Translations under genes and position numbers: made by a program
In this document: in pieces, positions 36,140 through 43,251 of the stretch
How positions within the stretch are numbered: the first letter of the stretch is position 1
Layout of the letters: every line of letters starts with the position of its first letter
The notes under the pieces: model-generated
The model's database searches: none
The model's input: the letters and a program-made list of their open reading frames with translations, nothing else
What the model was told of the DNA's origin: nothing
Origin: Streptomyces monashensis
GTDB lineage: Bacteria > Actinomycetota > Actinomycetes > Streptomycetales > Streptomycetaceae
Direction of reading: 5' to 3'
DNA length: 64,000 nucleotides
NCBI RefSeq assembly: GCF_001866665.1
Contig: NZ_MLYO01000036.1
Span: 1-64,000, forward strand

Positions 36140-37069
36140 GTGGCAAGCGTGATTCCGTCCGCGCCCTTAGGAACAGATGCCGCCGCAGACCGTTCCGGTC
36201 TCGGTGCCGCGTCGGGAGCGGCCCCCCGGTGGGGCGCTGCCGAGCGCCGGTTCCGCTTCGAGCTGGCCGCACATCCGGGTTCCGTCGCCCAGGCGAGACG
36301 CCTGGCGCATGCCCGGCTGACGGGCTGGTCCGTCTGCGCGGACACCTGCGACAGCGCGGTCCTGGTCATCTCCGAGCTGGTCACGAACGCGATCGTGCAC
36401 ACCGCGAGCAGCCATGTCGTGTGCGAACTGCACGATCACGAGGACATCGTGCGCATGGCCGTCCTCGACGAGGGCTGCGCCCCCGGCGAACCGCACCCGG
36501 CTGCGCAGCGCCCGGACGACGAGCACGGGAGGGGACTGTTCCTCGTCGACGCGCTGTGCCGGGCCTGGGGCGCGCAGGAGCACGGCTCCGGCCTGCTGGT
36601 CTGGGCCGACCTGCCGCGCCGGAGCGACGCGGCCCAGGTCACCGCCGAGCCGTGCAACGACCTCGGCTGGGGTGCTCGCCCGAAGCCGGACCGGCCCGCC
36701 GACACCCGCCAGGACGGCCCGGCCGGGGCCGGCCACGAGGGCGCGGGGCAGGCCGCCGACGCGGTCCACGCGAAGCGCAGGATCCCCGAGCAGCCCGGCC
36801 GCGACGACGACCGTACGCGTGCGGAGACACCCGGCCACGGAAGCGGCGGGGCTCCGGAACAGTCGCTGCCTGGGGCGCCCGAGCGGCGGCACCGGCCCGC
36901 GACGGCCGAGTACCGGGTGCAGCAGGCGTCCGAGCAGCACTGCCACGGGATGTCCGAGCAACTCCGGCACGGCATTCCGGAGCCCCGCCGGCACGGGTCC
37001 CCGGACCGCCCGTGGCACCAGCCGCTGCACCGGGCCCCCGAACAGCGCCGCACCGGGGAACTGCCGTGA
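36140..37069 (+). CDS. HATPase_c_2 anti-sigma-like ATP-binding protein with a TTA codon
   Basis: This 309-aa protein has an N-terminal GHKL ATPase domain of the RsbW/SpoIIAB kind: N-box VISELVTNAIVHT, G1-like VLDEG and G2 EHGRGLFLVDALCRAWG (to about residue 160). The remaining 150 residues are a Pro/Arg/His-rich low-complexity tail. The start is taken as GTG 36140 with AGGGAG just upstream; GTG 36149 is possible. The tenth codon is TTA (36167-36169), the rare leucine codon read by the bldA tRNA, so translation should be developmentally gated. It diverges from the XRE/DUF397 pair and overlaps the next gene by four bases. Kinase or anti-sigma activity is inferred from family. Confidence 0.87.
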   Translation: MASVIPSAPLGTDAAADRSGLGAASGAAPRWGAAERRFRFELAAHPGSVAQARRLAHARLTGWSVCADTCDSAVLVISELVTNAIVHTASSHVVCELHDHEDIVRMAVLDEGCAPGEPHPAAQRPDDEHGRGLFLVDALCRAWGAQEHGSGLLVWADLPRRSDAAQVTAEPCNDLGWGARPKPDRPADTRQDGPAGAGHEGAGQAADAVHAKRRIPEQPGRDDDRTRAETPGHGSGGAPEQSLPGAPERRHRPATAEYRVQQASEQHCHGMSEQLRHGIPEPRRHGSPDRPWHQPLHRAPEQRRTGELP

Positions 37070-37545
37070 CCGGCGGCGGACCCGACATCACGGGCGCGGA
37101 GCACAACGGCCCGGCTTCCGGCTCCGGTTCCGGCCCCGAGCGTGCGCTCGGTCTCGACACCCTCGTACGGCTGCGACGCCGGCGGCCCGTCCCGGAGGCA
37201 CCCCGTCGGCTGCTGCTGCCCGAGGGTATGACGGCCCCGCTGGGCTGTGACGCCGTGGCCGTGCCGGACCGCCTCGGCCCGCTGGTCGTACCGCGGCTGC
37301 CCCGGCTGGGCTGTGTGTACACCGACGGCGCGCAGTGGTGGTGGATCGTTCCGTCGGACTCCGACTACGCCCTGCCCTGGCCGACTCCGTCCCAGTACGC
37401 CCCCGGCGCCCTGGTCACCGGTCCCGCGCGGCTCGTCCACCGCCCCGAGGGCACGGTGCCGTACACCCCGCCGATCCCGCTGTACCTGGCCCTGTGCCGG
37501 GTGCTCGGCACGGCTCCGGACTGGTCGCGGGCGGTCTCGGCGTAA
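37066..37545 (+). CDS. Conserved streptomycete hypothetical protein downstream of the HATPase gene
   Basis: This 159-aa soluble protein has a low-complexity Gly/Ser N-terminus (to about residue 28) and a compact, Trp- and Tyr-containing C-terminal part with YTDGAQWWWIVPSDSDYALPWP, VLVTGPARLVHRPEGTVPYTPP and PLYLALCRVLG. I recognise no domain. The GTG start overlaps the stop of the HATPase gene (GTGA), so the two proteins are made together and may act together. The pair probably depends on bldA through the TTA codon in the first gene. Confidence 0.75.
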   Translation: MTGGGPDITGAEHNGPASGSGSGPERALGLDTLVRLRRRRPVPEAPRRLLLPEGMTAPLGCDAVAVPDRLGPLVVPRLPRLGCVYTDGAQWWWIVPSDSDYALPWPTPSQYAPGALVTGPARLVHRPEGTVPYTPPIPLYLALCRVLGTAPDWSRAVSA

Positions 37546-37572
37546 GCCCCCCGCGTCCGAGCCTCCGGACGG

Positions 37573-37749
37573 TCACTCCGAGCCGTCGCCGCCGCGCACG
37601 ATCACCAGGAACGTGTCCGTCGCGAGGTCCATGACGACCTCTGCGGGCAGGCCTTCCTGACGCCGCGCGTGCGCGAACTCCTCCGCGGGCCAGGACCCCC
37701 GCGGACCGCCGGCGGGAAAGCGCTCGAGCACCGTTCGCCCGTTCACCAT
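37573..37749 (-). CDS. Small conserved hypothetical protein, 58 aa
   Basis: A 58-codon frame begins MVNGRTVLERFPAGGPRGSW and ends with the hydrophobic-acidic stretch FLVIVRGGDGSE. GGAGG lies six bases before ATG 37749, and codon third positions are GC-rich as in neighbouring genes. The AEVVMDLATDTFLVIV segment reads like a short beta-strand protein. It is antisense-oriented to the preceding gene pair and 27 bases past its stop. No domain is recognised. Confidence 0.65.
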   Translation of the reverse strand: MVNGRTVLERFPAGGPRGSWPAEEFAHARRQEGLPAEVVMDLATDTFLVIVRGGDGSE

Positions 37750-37924
37750 CGCGCACCTCCAGAAAGCGTCGCTCTTGGAGGAGTTAACGCCCTGGAGGCG
37801 GCGAACGCTTCGCTCGGTGAAGGCACTGAGACATTACCTACACCCGTTCGCCGCGGATCAGAAGAATGCGTTCACTTTTTGACATCAGGTGCACACGCTG
37901 CGTCAGCGAATTGCATGGTACGTG

Positions 37925-38575
37925 TCAGTAGTCGTACTCGTCGTGCAGCCGGAGCCGGTCGCTGCCTGCGGGGCTGCGGCCCAGCGCGGTGAGGTCGAGC
38001 AGGCCGGTGATGGTGCAGGCGCCGTCCAGCCCGTCGTCGAAGGCCGAGTAGGTGTGGAAGACCCGGTCGTGGTCGCGCAGAAAACAGCTGATGCCCGCGC
38101 GCTCGACCGGGCCGCGGTCGGAGTCCACGGTGGCCTCGAAGTCGCGGTTGAAGTCGCCGTTGGACGCCGCGTACGAGTACCAGGGCACCGCCCAGCCCAT
38201 CCGCGCCTTGAACGGCAGGATGCGGGTGAACGGGGCCCGGGAGACGGACGCGAACGCGGTGTTCCGGGCGCGCAGATGTGCGAGGTGGCCGAGCTGGTCC
38301 AGGAAGGCCGAGCAGCACGGGCAGCCGGTCCGCCACTCCGGGGCGAACATGAAGTGGTGCACGATGAGCTGGGACCGGCCCTCGAAGAGGTCGAGGAGCG
38401 TGGCCTTGCCGTCGCCGCCCTCGAAGACGTACTCCGTGTCGACCTCGACCATGGGCAGCCGCCGTCGCTGCGCGACCAGTGCCTCGCGCGCCCGTGCGAC
38501 CGCCTCCTCCCTGCGCAGCAACTCCTCGCGCGCCGCGCGCCACTGCTCGCGCGAGACGATCTCCGGAAGCGACAT
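37925..38575 (-). CDS. DUF899 thioredoxin-like protein
   Basis: This 216-aa protein of the DUF899 family has a thioredoxin-like fold with an N-terminal helix (ALVAQRRRLPMVEVDTEYVFEG). The redox-like cluster GCPCC (about residues 84-88) lies in FAPEWRTGCPCCSAFLDQLG; HHFMF precedes it and the WYSYAASNGDFNRDF region follows. It could act in disulfide or peroxide chemistry, but no enzyme activity is established. A clear ribosome site (GGAGG) precedes ATG 38575. A P450 gene ends 128 bases upstream on the same strand. Confidence 0.9.
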   Translation of the reverse strand: MSLPEIVSREQWRAAREELLRREEAVARAREALVAQRRRLPMVEVDTEYVFEGGDGKATLLDLFEGRSQLIVHHFMFAPEWRTGCPCCSAFLDQLGHLAHLRARNTAFASVSRAPFTRILPFKARMGWAVPWYSYAASNGDFNRDFEATVDSDRGPVERAGISCFLRDHDRVFHTYSAFDDGLDGACTITGLLDLTALGRSPAGSDRLRLHDEYDY

Positions 38576-38703
38576 GGGCCCTCCTGTCCGACGGTCGGTT
38601 CGGGGTGGTGACCGATGCCGGGAGCGGAACTCATCGCTGTCCGCGAAGAATTCTCCGGCGCCTTCGATGACGACGCCGTCGACGACCGACGCCTCGGGGG
38701 CCG

Positions 38704-39870
38704 TCAGTAGGTCACGGGCAAGGCTGTCAGCCCCCGGGCGCGCATCGACCGGCGCCAGGTCGGATCACCCTCCGCCAGGGCGAGTTCGGGGAAGCGTTCC
38801 AGCAGGGCGGCGAGGGCGATCTCCACCTCCGCGCGGGCCAGGGGCGCGCCGAGGCAGTAGTGGATGCCGTACCCGAGAGCGAGATGCCCGGTGGCGTCGC
38901 GGGAGAGGTCGAGGCGGTCGGGGTCGGGGAAGCGCTCGGGGTCGCGGTTGGCGGCGGCCGGCGAGACCCAGACCGTCTCGCCCGCCGGGATGGTCACCCC
39001 GGCGATCGTCACGTCCTCGACCGGGAAGCGGCGGATGCCGAGCAGCGCGGGCCCCTCGAAGCGCACCAACTCCTCCACGGCGGCCGGGATCCGCGCCGGA
39101 TCCTCACGCAGGGCGGCGAGTTGGTCCGGATGCTGCAGGAGGGCGAGCACGGCGTTGCCGATGAGCTGGACCGTGTTCTCGTACCCGGCGAAGAGGATGA
39201 GGAAGGCCAGCGACATCAGCTCGTCCTCGCTGAGCCGGTCGCCCTCGTCGCGTACGGCGATCAGGTCGGACAGGAGGTCGTCGGCGGGCTGGGCACGCTT
39301 GGCGGCGAGGAGGCCGGTGAAGAAGCCGAGCATGGCGACCACCGCCTCCTTGGCGGCCTCGGGGCGTGCCGGGTCCGGGGCGACCAGGGCATCGGTCCAG
39401 ATCCGGAAGTCCGGGCGATGGCCGGCCGGCACGCCGAGCAGGTCGCAGATGACGGTGACGGGCAGCGGGGCGGCGTAGGAGGCGACCAGGTCCGTGCTGC
39501 CGTGCGGGCCGAGGGAGTCGAGGAGTTCGTCGGCGGTACGGCGGACAGGTCCGCGCAGCTGCTGGACGCGGCGCGGGGTGAAGGCGCGGCCGACCAGGCG
39601 CCGGATGCGGGTGTGGTCCGGCGGGTCCATGTTGAGGAGGTTGGCGTCGAGGGCGGGCGGCAGCGAGAACCCCTTGTAGGCGCCGGCCGACGCGTGCCGC
39701 TTGTCCAGTGACAGCCGGGGGTCGGCGAGCGCGGCCCGGACGTCCTCGTACCGGGTCACGAGCCAGGCGGCGGTGCCGTCGGGGCCGGTGATGCGGTGCA
39801 CGGGTGCGGTGGCGCGCAGCCGCCGGTAGACGTCGTAGGGGTGGGAGACGAGGTCGTCCGCGAGTTCCAT
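38704..39870 (-). CDS. Cytochrome P450
   Basis: This 388-aa soluble bacterial class I P450 needs ferredoxin partners from elsewhere. The I-helix AGYENT (about residues 228-233), K-helix ExxR (Glu267-Arg270, EELVRFEG), the PERF motif in NRDPERFPDPDRLDLSR, and the heme ligand region HLALGYGIHYCLGAPLAR with Cys339 are all present. The heme motif begins with Leu where most P450s have Phe (FGxGxHxC). It resembles the CYP107/CYP105 group. ATG 39870 is the start. No biosynthetic cluster or redox partner lies nearby. Confidence 0.95.
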   Translation of the reverse strand: MELADDLVSHPYDVYRRLRATAPVHRITGPDGTAAWLVTRYEDVRAALADPRLSLDKRHASAGAYKGFSLPPALDANLLNMDPPDHTRIRRLVGRAFTPRRVQQLRGPVRRTADELLDSLGPHGSTDLVASYAAPLPVTVICDLLGVPAGHRPDFRIWTDALVAPDPARPEAAKEAVVAMLGFFTGLLAAKRAQPADDLLSDLIAVRDEGDRLSEDELMSLAFLILFAGYENTVQLIGNAVLALLQHPDQLAALREDPARIPAAVEELVRFEGPALLGIRRFPVEDVTIAGVTIPAGETVWVSPAAANRDPERFPDPDRLDLSRDATGHLALGYGIHYCLGAPLARAEVEIALAALLERFPELALAEGDPTWRRSMRARGLTALPVTY

Positions 39871-40223
39871 GATCCTCAGCCTACGGGGCGTCAGGTGTCG
39901 TCCTCCTGGCTGCGCCGCCCGTGTCCACGGTCGGTGAGCGCGGACACGGGACGCTCCAACTCCCGCGCGGCGGAAGGAAGATCGAGGGCGAGGCTGTGGC
40001 GGGCGGGGCCGGTGCCGGGCCGGGCACGGTTCCCGGAGGGGGCGCAGGGCCGCCGTCGGCGCGATCGCGCGGCAGTCGACCGGTCTCGGCATCGGCCCCC
40101 GGCATCGCCACCTGCCCGCGCGCGTCGATCCGCCCGATGGGCGGTGGTTCGCGCACGGCGGCGGCCGGTGATGACGTGATCGGCGGGAGCGGCGCGCGGG
40201 GCCGCTGTGCGGCCACCGGCCGG
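39871..40223. other. 353-base region upstream of the P450, nothing recognised
   Basis: The sequence is GC-rich with many short open frames but without a plausible ribosome-binding site or family resemblance. It holds the P450 promoter region and the sequence following the FUSC gene. I saw no clear hairpin with a T tract. Confidence 0.55.
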
Positions 40224-42176
40224 CTACGCGGCGGCGGGCAGGGGCACCTTGATCCCCTGGATTCCCAACTCGCCCAGCACGTCCTGTAGTTGCTCGACGT
40301 GCCGGGGCGTGAGGCGGCCGGTGTCGTCGAGGTGTACGGCGCAGGCGGTGGTCGTGTCGACAAGTCGCTCCAGAACTTCCGCGACGGCCTCGGTGCCCGC
40401 GGTGTGCCGGGCCAGGGCGGGCAGTTCGGCGGCGGCGAGCGCGATGGCGGTGCGGGCCTCGGCGAGGGTGCGGTAGGCCTCCCGGCGCAGCGCCCAGCGC
40501 TCGGCGCGGGTGTCGAAGGACTCGCGCGCGGCGTGGTGGGCGGGCTCGTGCGCGGCGCGGGCACCGACGGACTCGCGCGCGACGCGGGTGGCGGGCTCGC
40601 CGAGGTCGCCGGAGTCGCCGCGGCCGCCGGACTCGCCGAGGACGTGCACGAGGTAGGCGTGCGCGGCGCGGCCGGCCGTCGCGAGCCGGGCCCGCACCCC
40701 GGCGCCCCGCTCCCCCGGCATCGGCAGATGCCCGACGACGAGCACGAGCGCGCAGGCGAGCAGCGTCTCGCCGATCCGGCCGGCGCAGGCCTGCGGTTCG
40801 CCGCCGACCATGACGAGGGCGAGGACGAGGACGGTGACGACGGCGGTCAGCGCGGCGAAGTGCCGGGCGGCGACCGGGACGAGCGCCCCGCAGACCGCGA
40901 CGAGCGCGATCAGCCCCGCCGGGCGCGGCAGCAGCGCGGCGAACCCGGCGAACACCAGGGCGCCCAGCACCGTCCCCGCGGCCCGGCACAGCACCCGGGA
41001 GGCGAGCGGCCCGAGGTCGGGCTTGACGAGGAAGACGGCGGTGGCGGGCAGCCAGTACCAGTGCTGGTGCTGGCCGTACCAGCGGGTGTGGTGCAGCGCC
41101 TGGGCGATGGCGGCGCTGGCCCCGAAGCAGAGGGCGACGCGCAGCCCGTACTCGCGTCCGCCGGTGCCGAACGCGGCGCGCAGGGCGTCCCGGAGGCCGC
41201 GCCGCCGGGTGGGCAGCCGCTGGTGCGGGCCCTCGGCCCGGTCGAAGGCCTCGGCGGCGCGCAGCAGGGCGTCGTCCAGGGCGCGCAGGGCGGGTACGGA
41301 CCGGCTGGGGGCGGGCAGCGGACCGGTGCCGGTGTTGCCGCGGACCGCGGCGGCGAGCCTGCGGGGCCCGTCCGCAGCCCGCGCGGAGAGCGGCTCCCCC
41401 GCCCAGAACAGCGCGGTGGCGGCCTCGGCGAGGGGCAGCGCGGCCATGTACTGGGCGTGCAGCCGGCGCTCGGCGGCGGAGCTCGCGTACCGGCGCAACC
41501 GGGGTCCGGCGAGGGCGTCCTGCGCATGGTCGAGCGCGGCCGTCAGCGCGGCCCGCCGTGCGGGGGCGAGGTCACCGCCCACGGCGTCGAGCAGATCGGC
41601 GACGGCGCCGTACACGTCGGCGACCGCCTCCCGTTCCCCGTCGAACCGGAAGTCCCCGGCGAGCGAACCGGGCGTGGGCAGCGCGAGCCGCAGCAGGATC
41701 AGCCAGCCGGCCCCGGCGAGGAAGGCGAGCGCCCGCTGCCAGCCGCTCGCGGCCGCGGGCATCCCGGCGCCGAGCGCGGCTCCCACGAGCAGCTGCGTCC
41801 CGGCGGCGGAGGCGACGGGCCCGACGGCACTGACGCCGCCGGCCACCAGCCCCAGCAGGGTGAGCACCAGGGTGAGCGGTACGGCGGCCAGTCCCAGCCC
41901 GGCGTACGTCCCCGCGAGCAGCCCGAGCGCACCGGCCAGCGCGGGCATCCCGAGCCGCCTGACGCAGGCGCGCCGGCTACCGGGGCGGTCGTTGATGCCG
42001 GCGAGCATCGCGGCGATGGCGGCGAGGACACCGCTGGGCAGCCGGTCGGCCAGCAGCCCGGCGAGCAGCAGCGGCCCGGCCGCGAGCGCACCCCGGATCA
42101 CCGCGCTCCAGGGCACGGGGCCGCGCTGGGCGCGCAGGGCGTGGGCGAGCCAGAGGGGTGCGGCGGGCCGGGACAC
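40224..42176 (-). CDS. FUSC-family membrane protein (aromatic-acid/fusaric-acid exporter-like)
   Basis: This 650-aa protein is organised as two halves of about six membrane spans each (GALAAGPLLLAGLLADRLPSGVLAAIAAML at the N-terminus and FGASAAIAQALHHTRWYG near residue 350) with long Ala/Arg-rich cytoplasmic regions. The second half carries the FUSC signature WYWLPATAVFLVKPDLGPLASRV and RAAGTVLGALVFAGFAALL. Family members export p-hydroxybenzoate, fusaric acid or other aromatic acids. Upstream, at 42258-42300, are two operator-like palindromes. The C-terminal part is unusually rich in Arg-Glu-Ser tracts (ESVGARAAHEPAHHAARES). Confidence 0.85.
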   Translation of the reverse strand: MSRPAAPLWLAHALRAQRGPVPWSAVIRGALAAGPLLLAGLLADRLPSGVLAAIAAMLAGINDRPGSRRACVRRLGMPALAGALGLLAGTYAGLGLAAVPLTLVLTLLGLVAGGVSAVGPVASAAGTQLLVGAALGAGMPAAASGWQRALAFLAGAGWLILLRLALPTPGSLAGDFRFDGEREAVADVYGAVADLLDAVGGDLAPARRAALTAALDHAQDALAGPRLRRYASSAAERRLHAQYMAALPLAEAATALFWAGEPLSARAADGPRRLAAAVRGNTGTGPLPAPSRSVPALRALDDALLRAAEAFDRAEGPHQRLPTRRRGLRDALRAAFGTGGREYGLRVALCFGASAAIAQALHHTRWYGQHQHWYWLPATAVFLVKPDLGPLASRVLCRAAGTVLGALVFAGFAALLPRPAGLIALVAVCGALVPVAARHFAALTAVVTVLVLALVMVGGEPQACAGRIGETLLACALVLVVGHLPMPGERGAGVRARLATAGRAAHAYLVHVLGESGGRGDSGDLGEPATRVARESVGARAAHEPAHHAARESFDTRAERWALRREAYRTLAEARTAIALAAAELPALARHTAGTEAVAEVLERLVDTTTACAVHLDDTGRLTPRHVEQLQDVLGELGIQGIKVPLPAAA

Positions 42177-42257
42177 GGGTCTCCTGTCGTCAGGGCGAGG
42201 GCGGGACGGGCCTTCGGACGACGGTGGCCGGGCGGCTGTGATTCCACGCTAGGGCGC

Positions 42258-42272
42258 GTTCGCTGTGCGAAC
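42258..42272. promoter_or_regulatory. Operator-like palindrome GTTCGC-TGT-GCGAAC upstream of the FUSC gene
   Basis: A perfect 6-bp inverted repeat with a 3-base centre lies 82 bases before the FUSC start. It is paired with the longer palindrome 12 bases further upstream. Confidence 0.5.
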
Positions 42273-42284
42273 CGGGCGATCAGG

Positions 42285-42300
42285 TTTCACACGTGTGAAA
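42285..42300. promoter_or_regulatory. 16-bp perfect palindrome TTTCACACGTGTGAAA upstream of the FUSC gene
   Basis: The centre ACACGTGT and the TTCACAC half-site match the half-sites of the palindrome at 7187-7203 in different spacing. It lies 109 bases before the FUSC start and is a strong candidate for a dimeric repressor site. It is not a parS site, which is a 14-mer. Confidence 0.55.
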
Positions 42301-42425
42301 GGTGCCGCGTGGGCGGGTTTCTTTATGAACGCAATTGACTGCTGGAGACCGGCGGAATTCGGGATCGGCCCTTGCCGGTCTCCTCTGCTCCGGCGGCCCC
42401 TTCGGCGTACGTCGATCGACGACGA

Positions 42426-43247
42426 TCAGGCGTAGGCTGCGCCGCCACCCGGTTCGGTCCGCGGCGGGTTCCCGGCTTCCCGCCTCGCCCTCTCGAAGAG
42501 GGCCTGGGCCCGGTCGATCGCGCGGCCCAGGGTGTCCGGGCCCGTTCCCGCGGAAAGTGACGCGAGGACGCTGTCCACGGTGCGCAGCCCGGCCCGCTCC
42601 AGCAGGCGCTTCTCGTTGGTCACCCACTCTCCTCGTGCGGCGAGGACCCCGTGCGCGGCCTGGGCGGCGGCCGTGGCGATGGCCCCGGCAGTCTCGGTGA
42701 GGCGGCTGTGCGGGGCGTGGTTGGTCCTGGCGTAGTCGAGGGTGGCGCGGGCGGTGCCCTGCCAGCGCTCGGCTGCGGTGACGCGAAGCTTGCCCGGGTA
42801 GGCCGCAGGGCGGGGCAGGCTGCCGTACAGAACCTGGTTGACGGCCAGTTCGGCCACCAGCAGATAGGTGGGGATGCCGGCCAGGTGGAAGAGCAGCGGC
42901 TCCACCCGGAACCGTCCCTCCTCCGCCTCGGCCAGCTCGTACTCGACCACCTCGAGATCCCGGTAGTGCACGTCGACCCGCCGCCCGTCGATCGTCAGCC
43001 AGGCCCCGCCGTTGAACACCCCGCCGCCCCAGCCGCCGACCTCCGACACCTCGCCCTCCCAGCCGACGGCCCGCAGGTCGTTCGGGTCGAAGGGGCCGCG
43101 GTAGTAGACGGCCAGGTCCCAGTCACTGTCGTCCCGGTGGGTGCCCTGCGCCCGAGAACCGCCGAGGGCTACGGCCCGCACGCCGGGGAGGGAGGCGAGG
43201 CGGTCGGCGGTGGCGGCGAGGAACTCGGGGCCGGAAGACTGCTGCAT
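42426..43247 (-). CDS. Nucleotidyltransferase (Pol-beta superfamily) next to the TIR gene
   Basis: This 273-aa protein has a minimal nucleotidyltransferase domain: GGSRAQGTHRDDSDWDLAVYY (residues 29-49) gives the GS motif and the DxD pair, and VDVHYRD (about 91-97) the third acid, so the metal triad is complete. A helical C-terminal region (HSRLTETAGAIATAAAQAAHG) follows, as in DUF4037/aminoglycoside-adenylyltransferase-like proteins. ATG 43247 lies four bases after the stop of the TIR-NB-ARC gene, so the two are probably one operon and translationally coupled. It may modify a small molecule, tRNA or protein, or act as a signal or antitoxin partner; none of these is shown. Confidence 0.83.
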   Translation of the reverse strand: MQQSSGPEFLAATADRLASLPGVRAVALGGSRAQGTHRDDSDWDLAVYYRGPFDPNDLRAVGWEGEVSEVGGWGGGVFNGGAWLTIDGRRVDVHYRDLEVVEYELAEAEEGRFRVEPLLFHLAGIPTYLLVAELAVNQVLYGSLPRPAAYPGKLRVTAAERWQGTARATLDYARTNHAPHSRLTETAGAIATAAAQAAHGVLAARGEWVTNEKRLLERAGLRTVDSVLASLSAGTGPDTLGRAIDRAQALFERARREAGNPPRTEPGGGAAYA

Positions 43248-43251
43248 GCCG

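Noticed and set aside
42285..42300. A possible parS (ParB-binding) site
   Set aside because: Streptomyces parS is the 14-mer GTTTCACGTGAAAC. This palindrome has four extra central bases (ACACGTGT centre), so it should not fit ParB.
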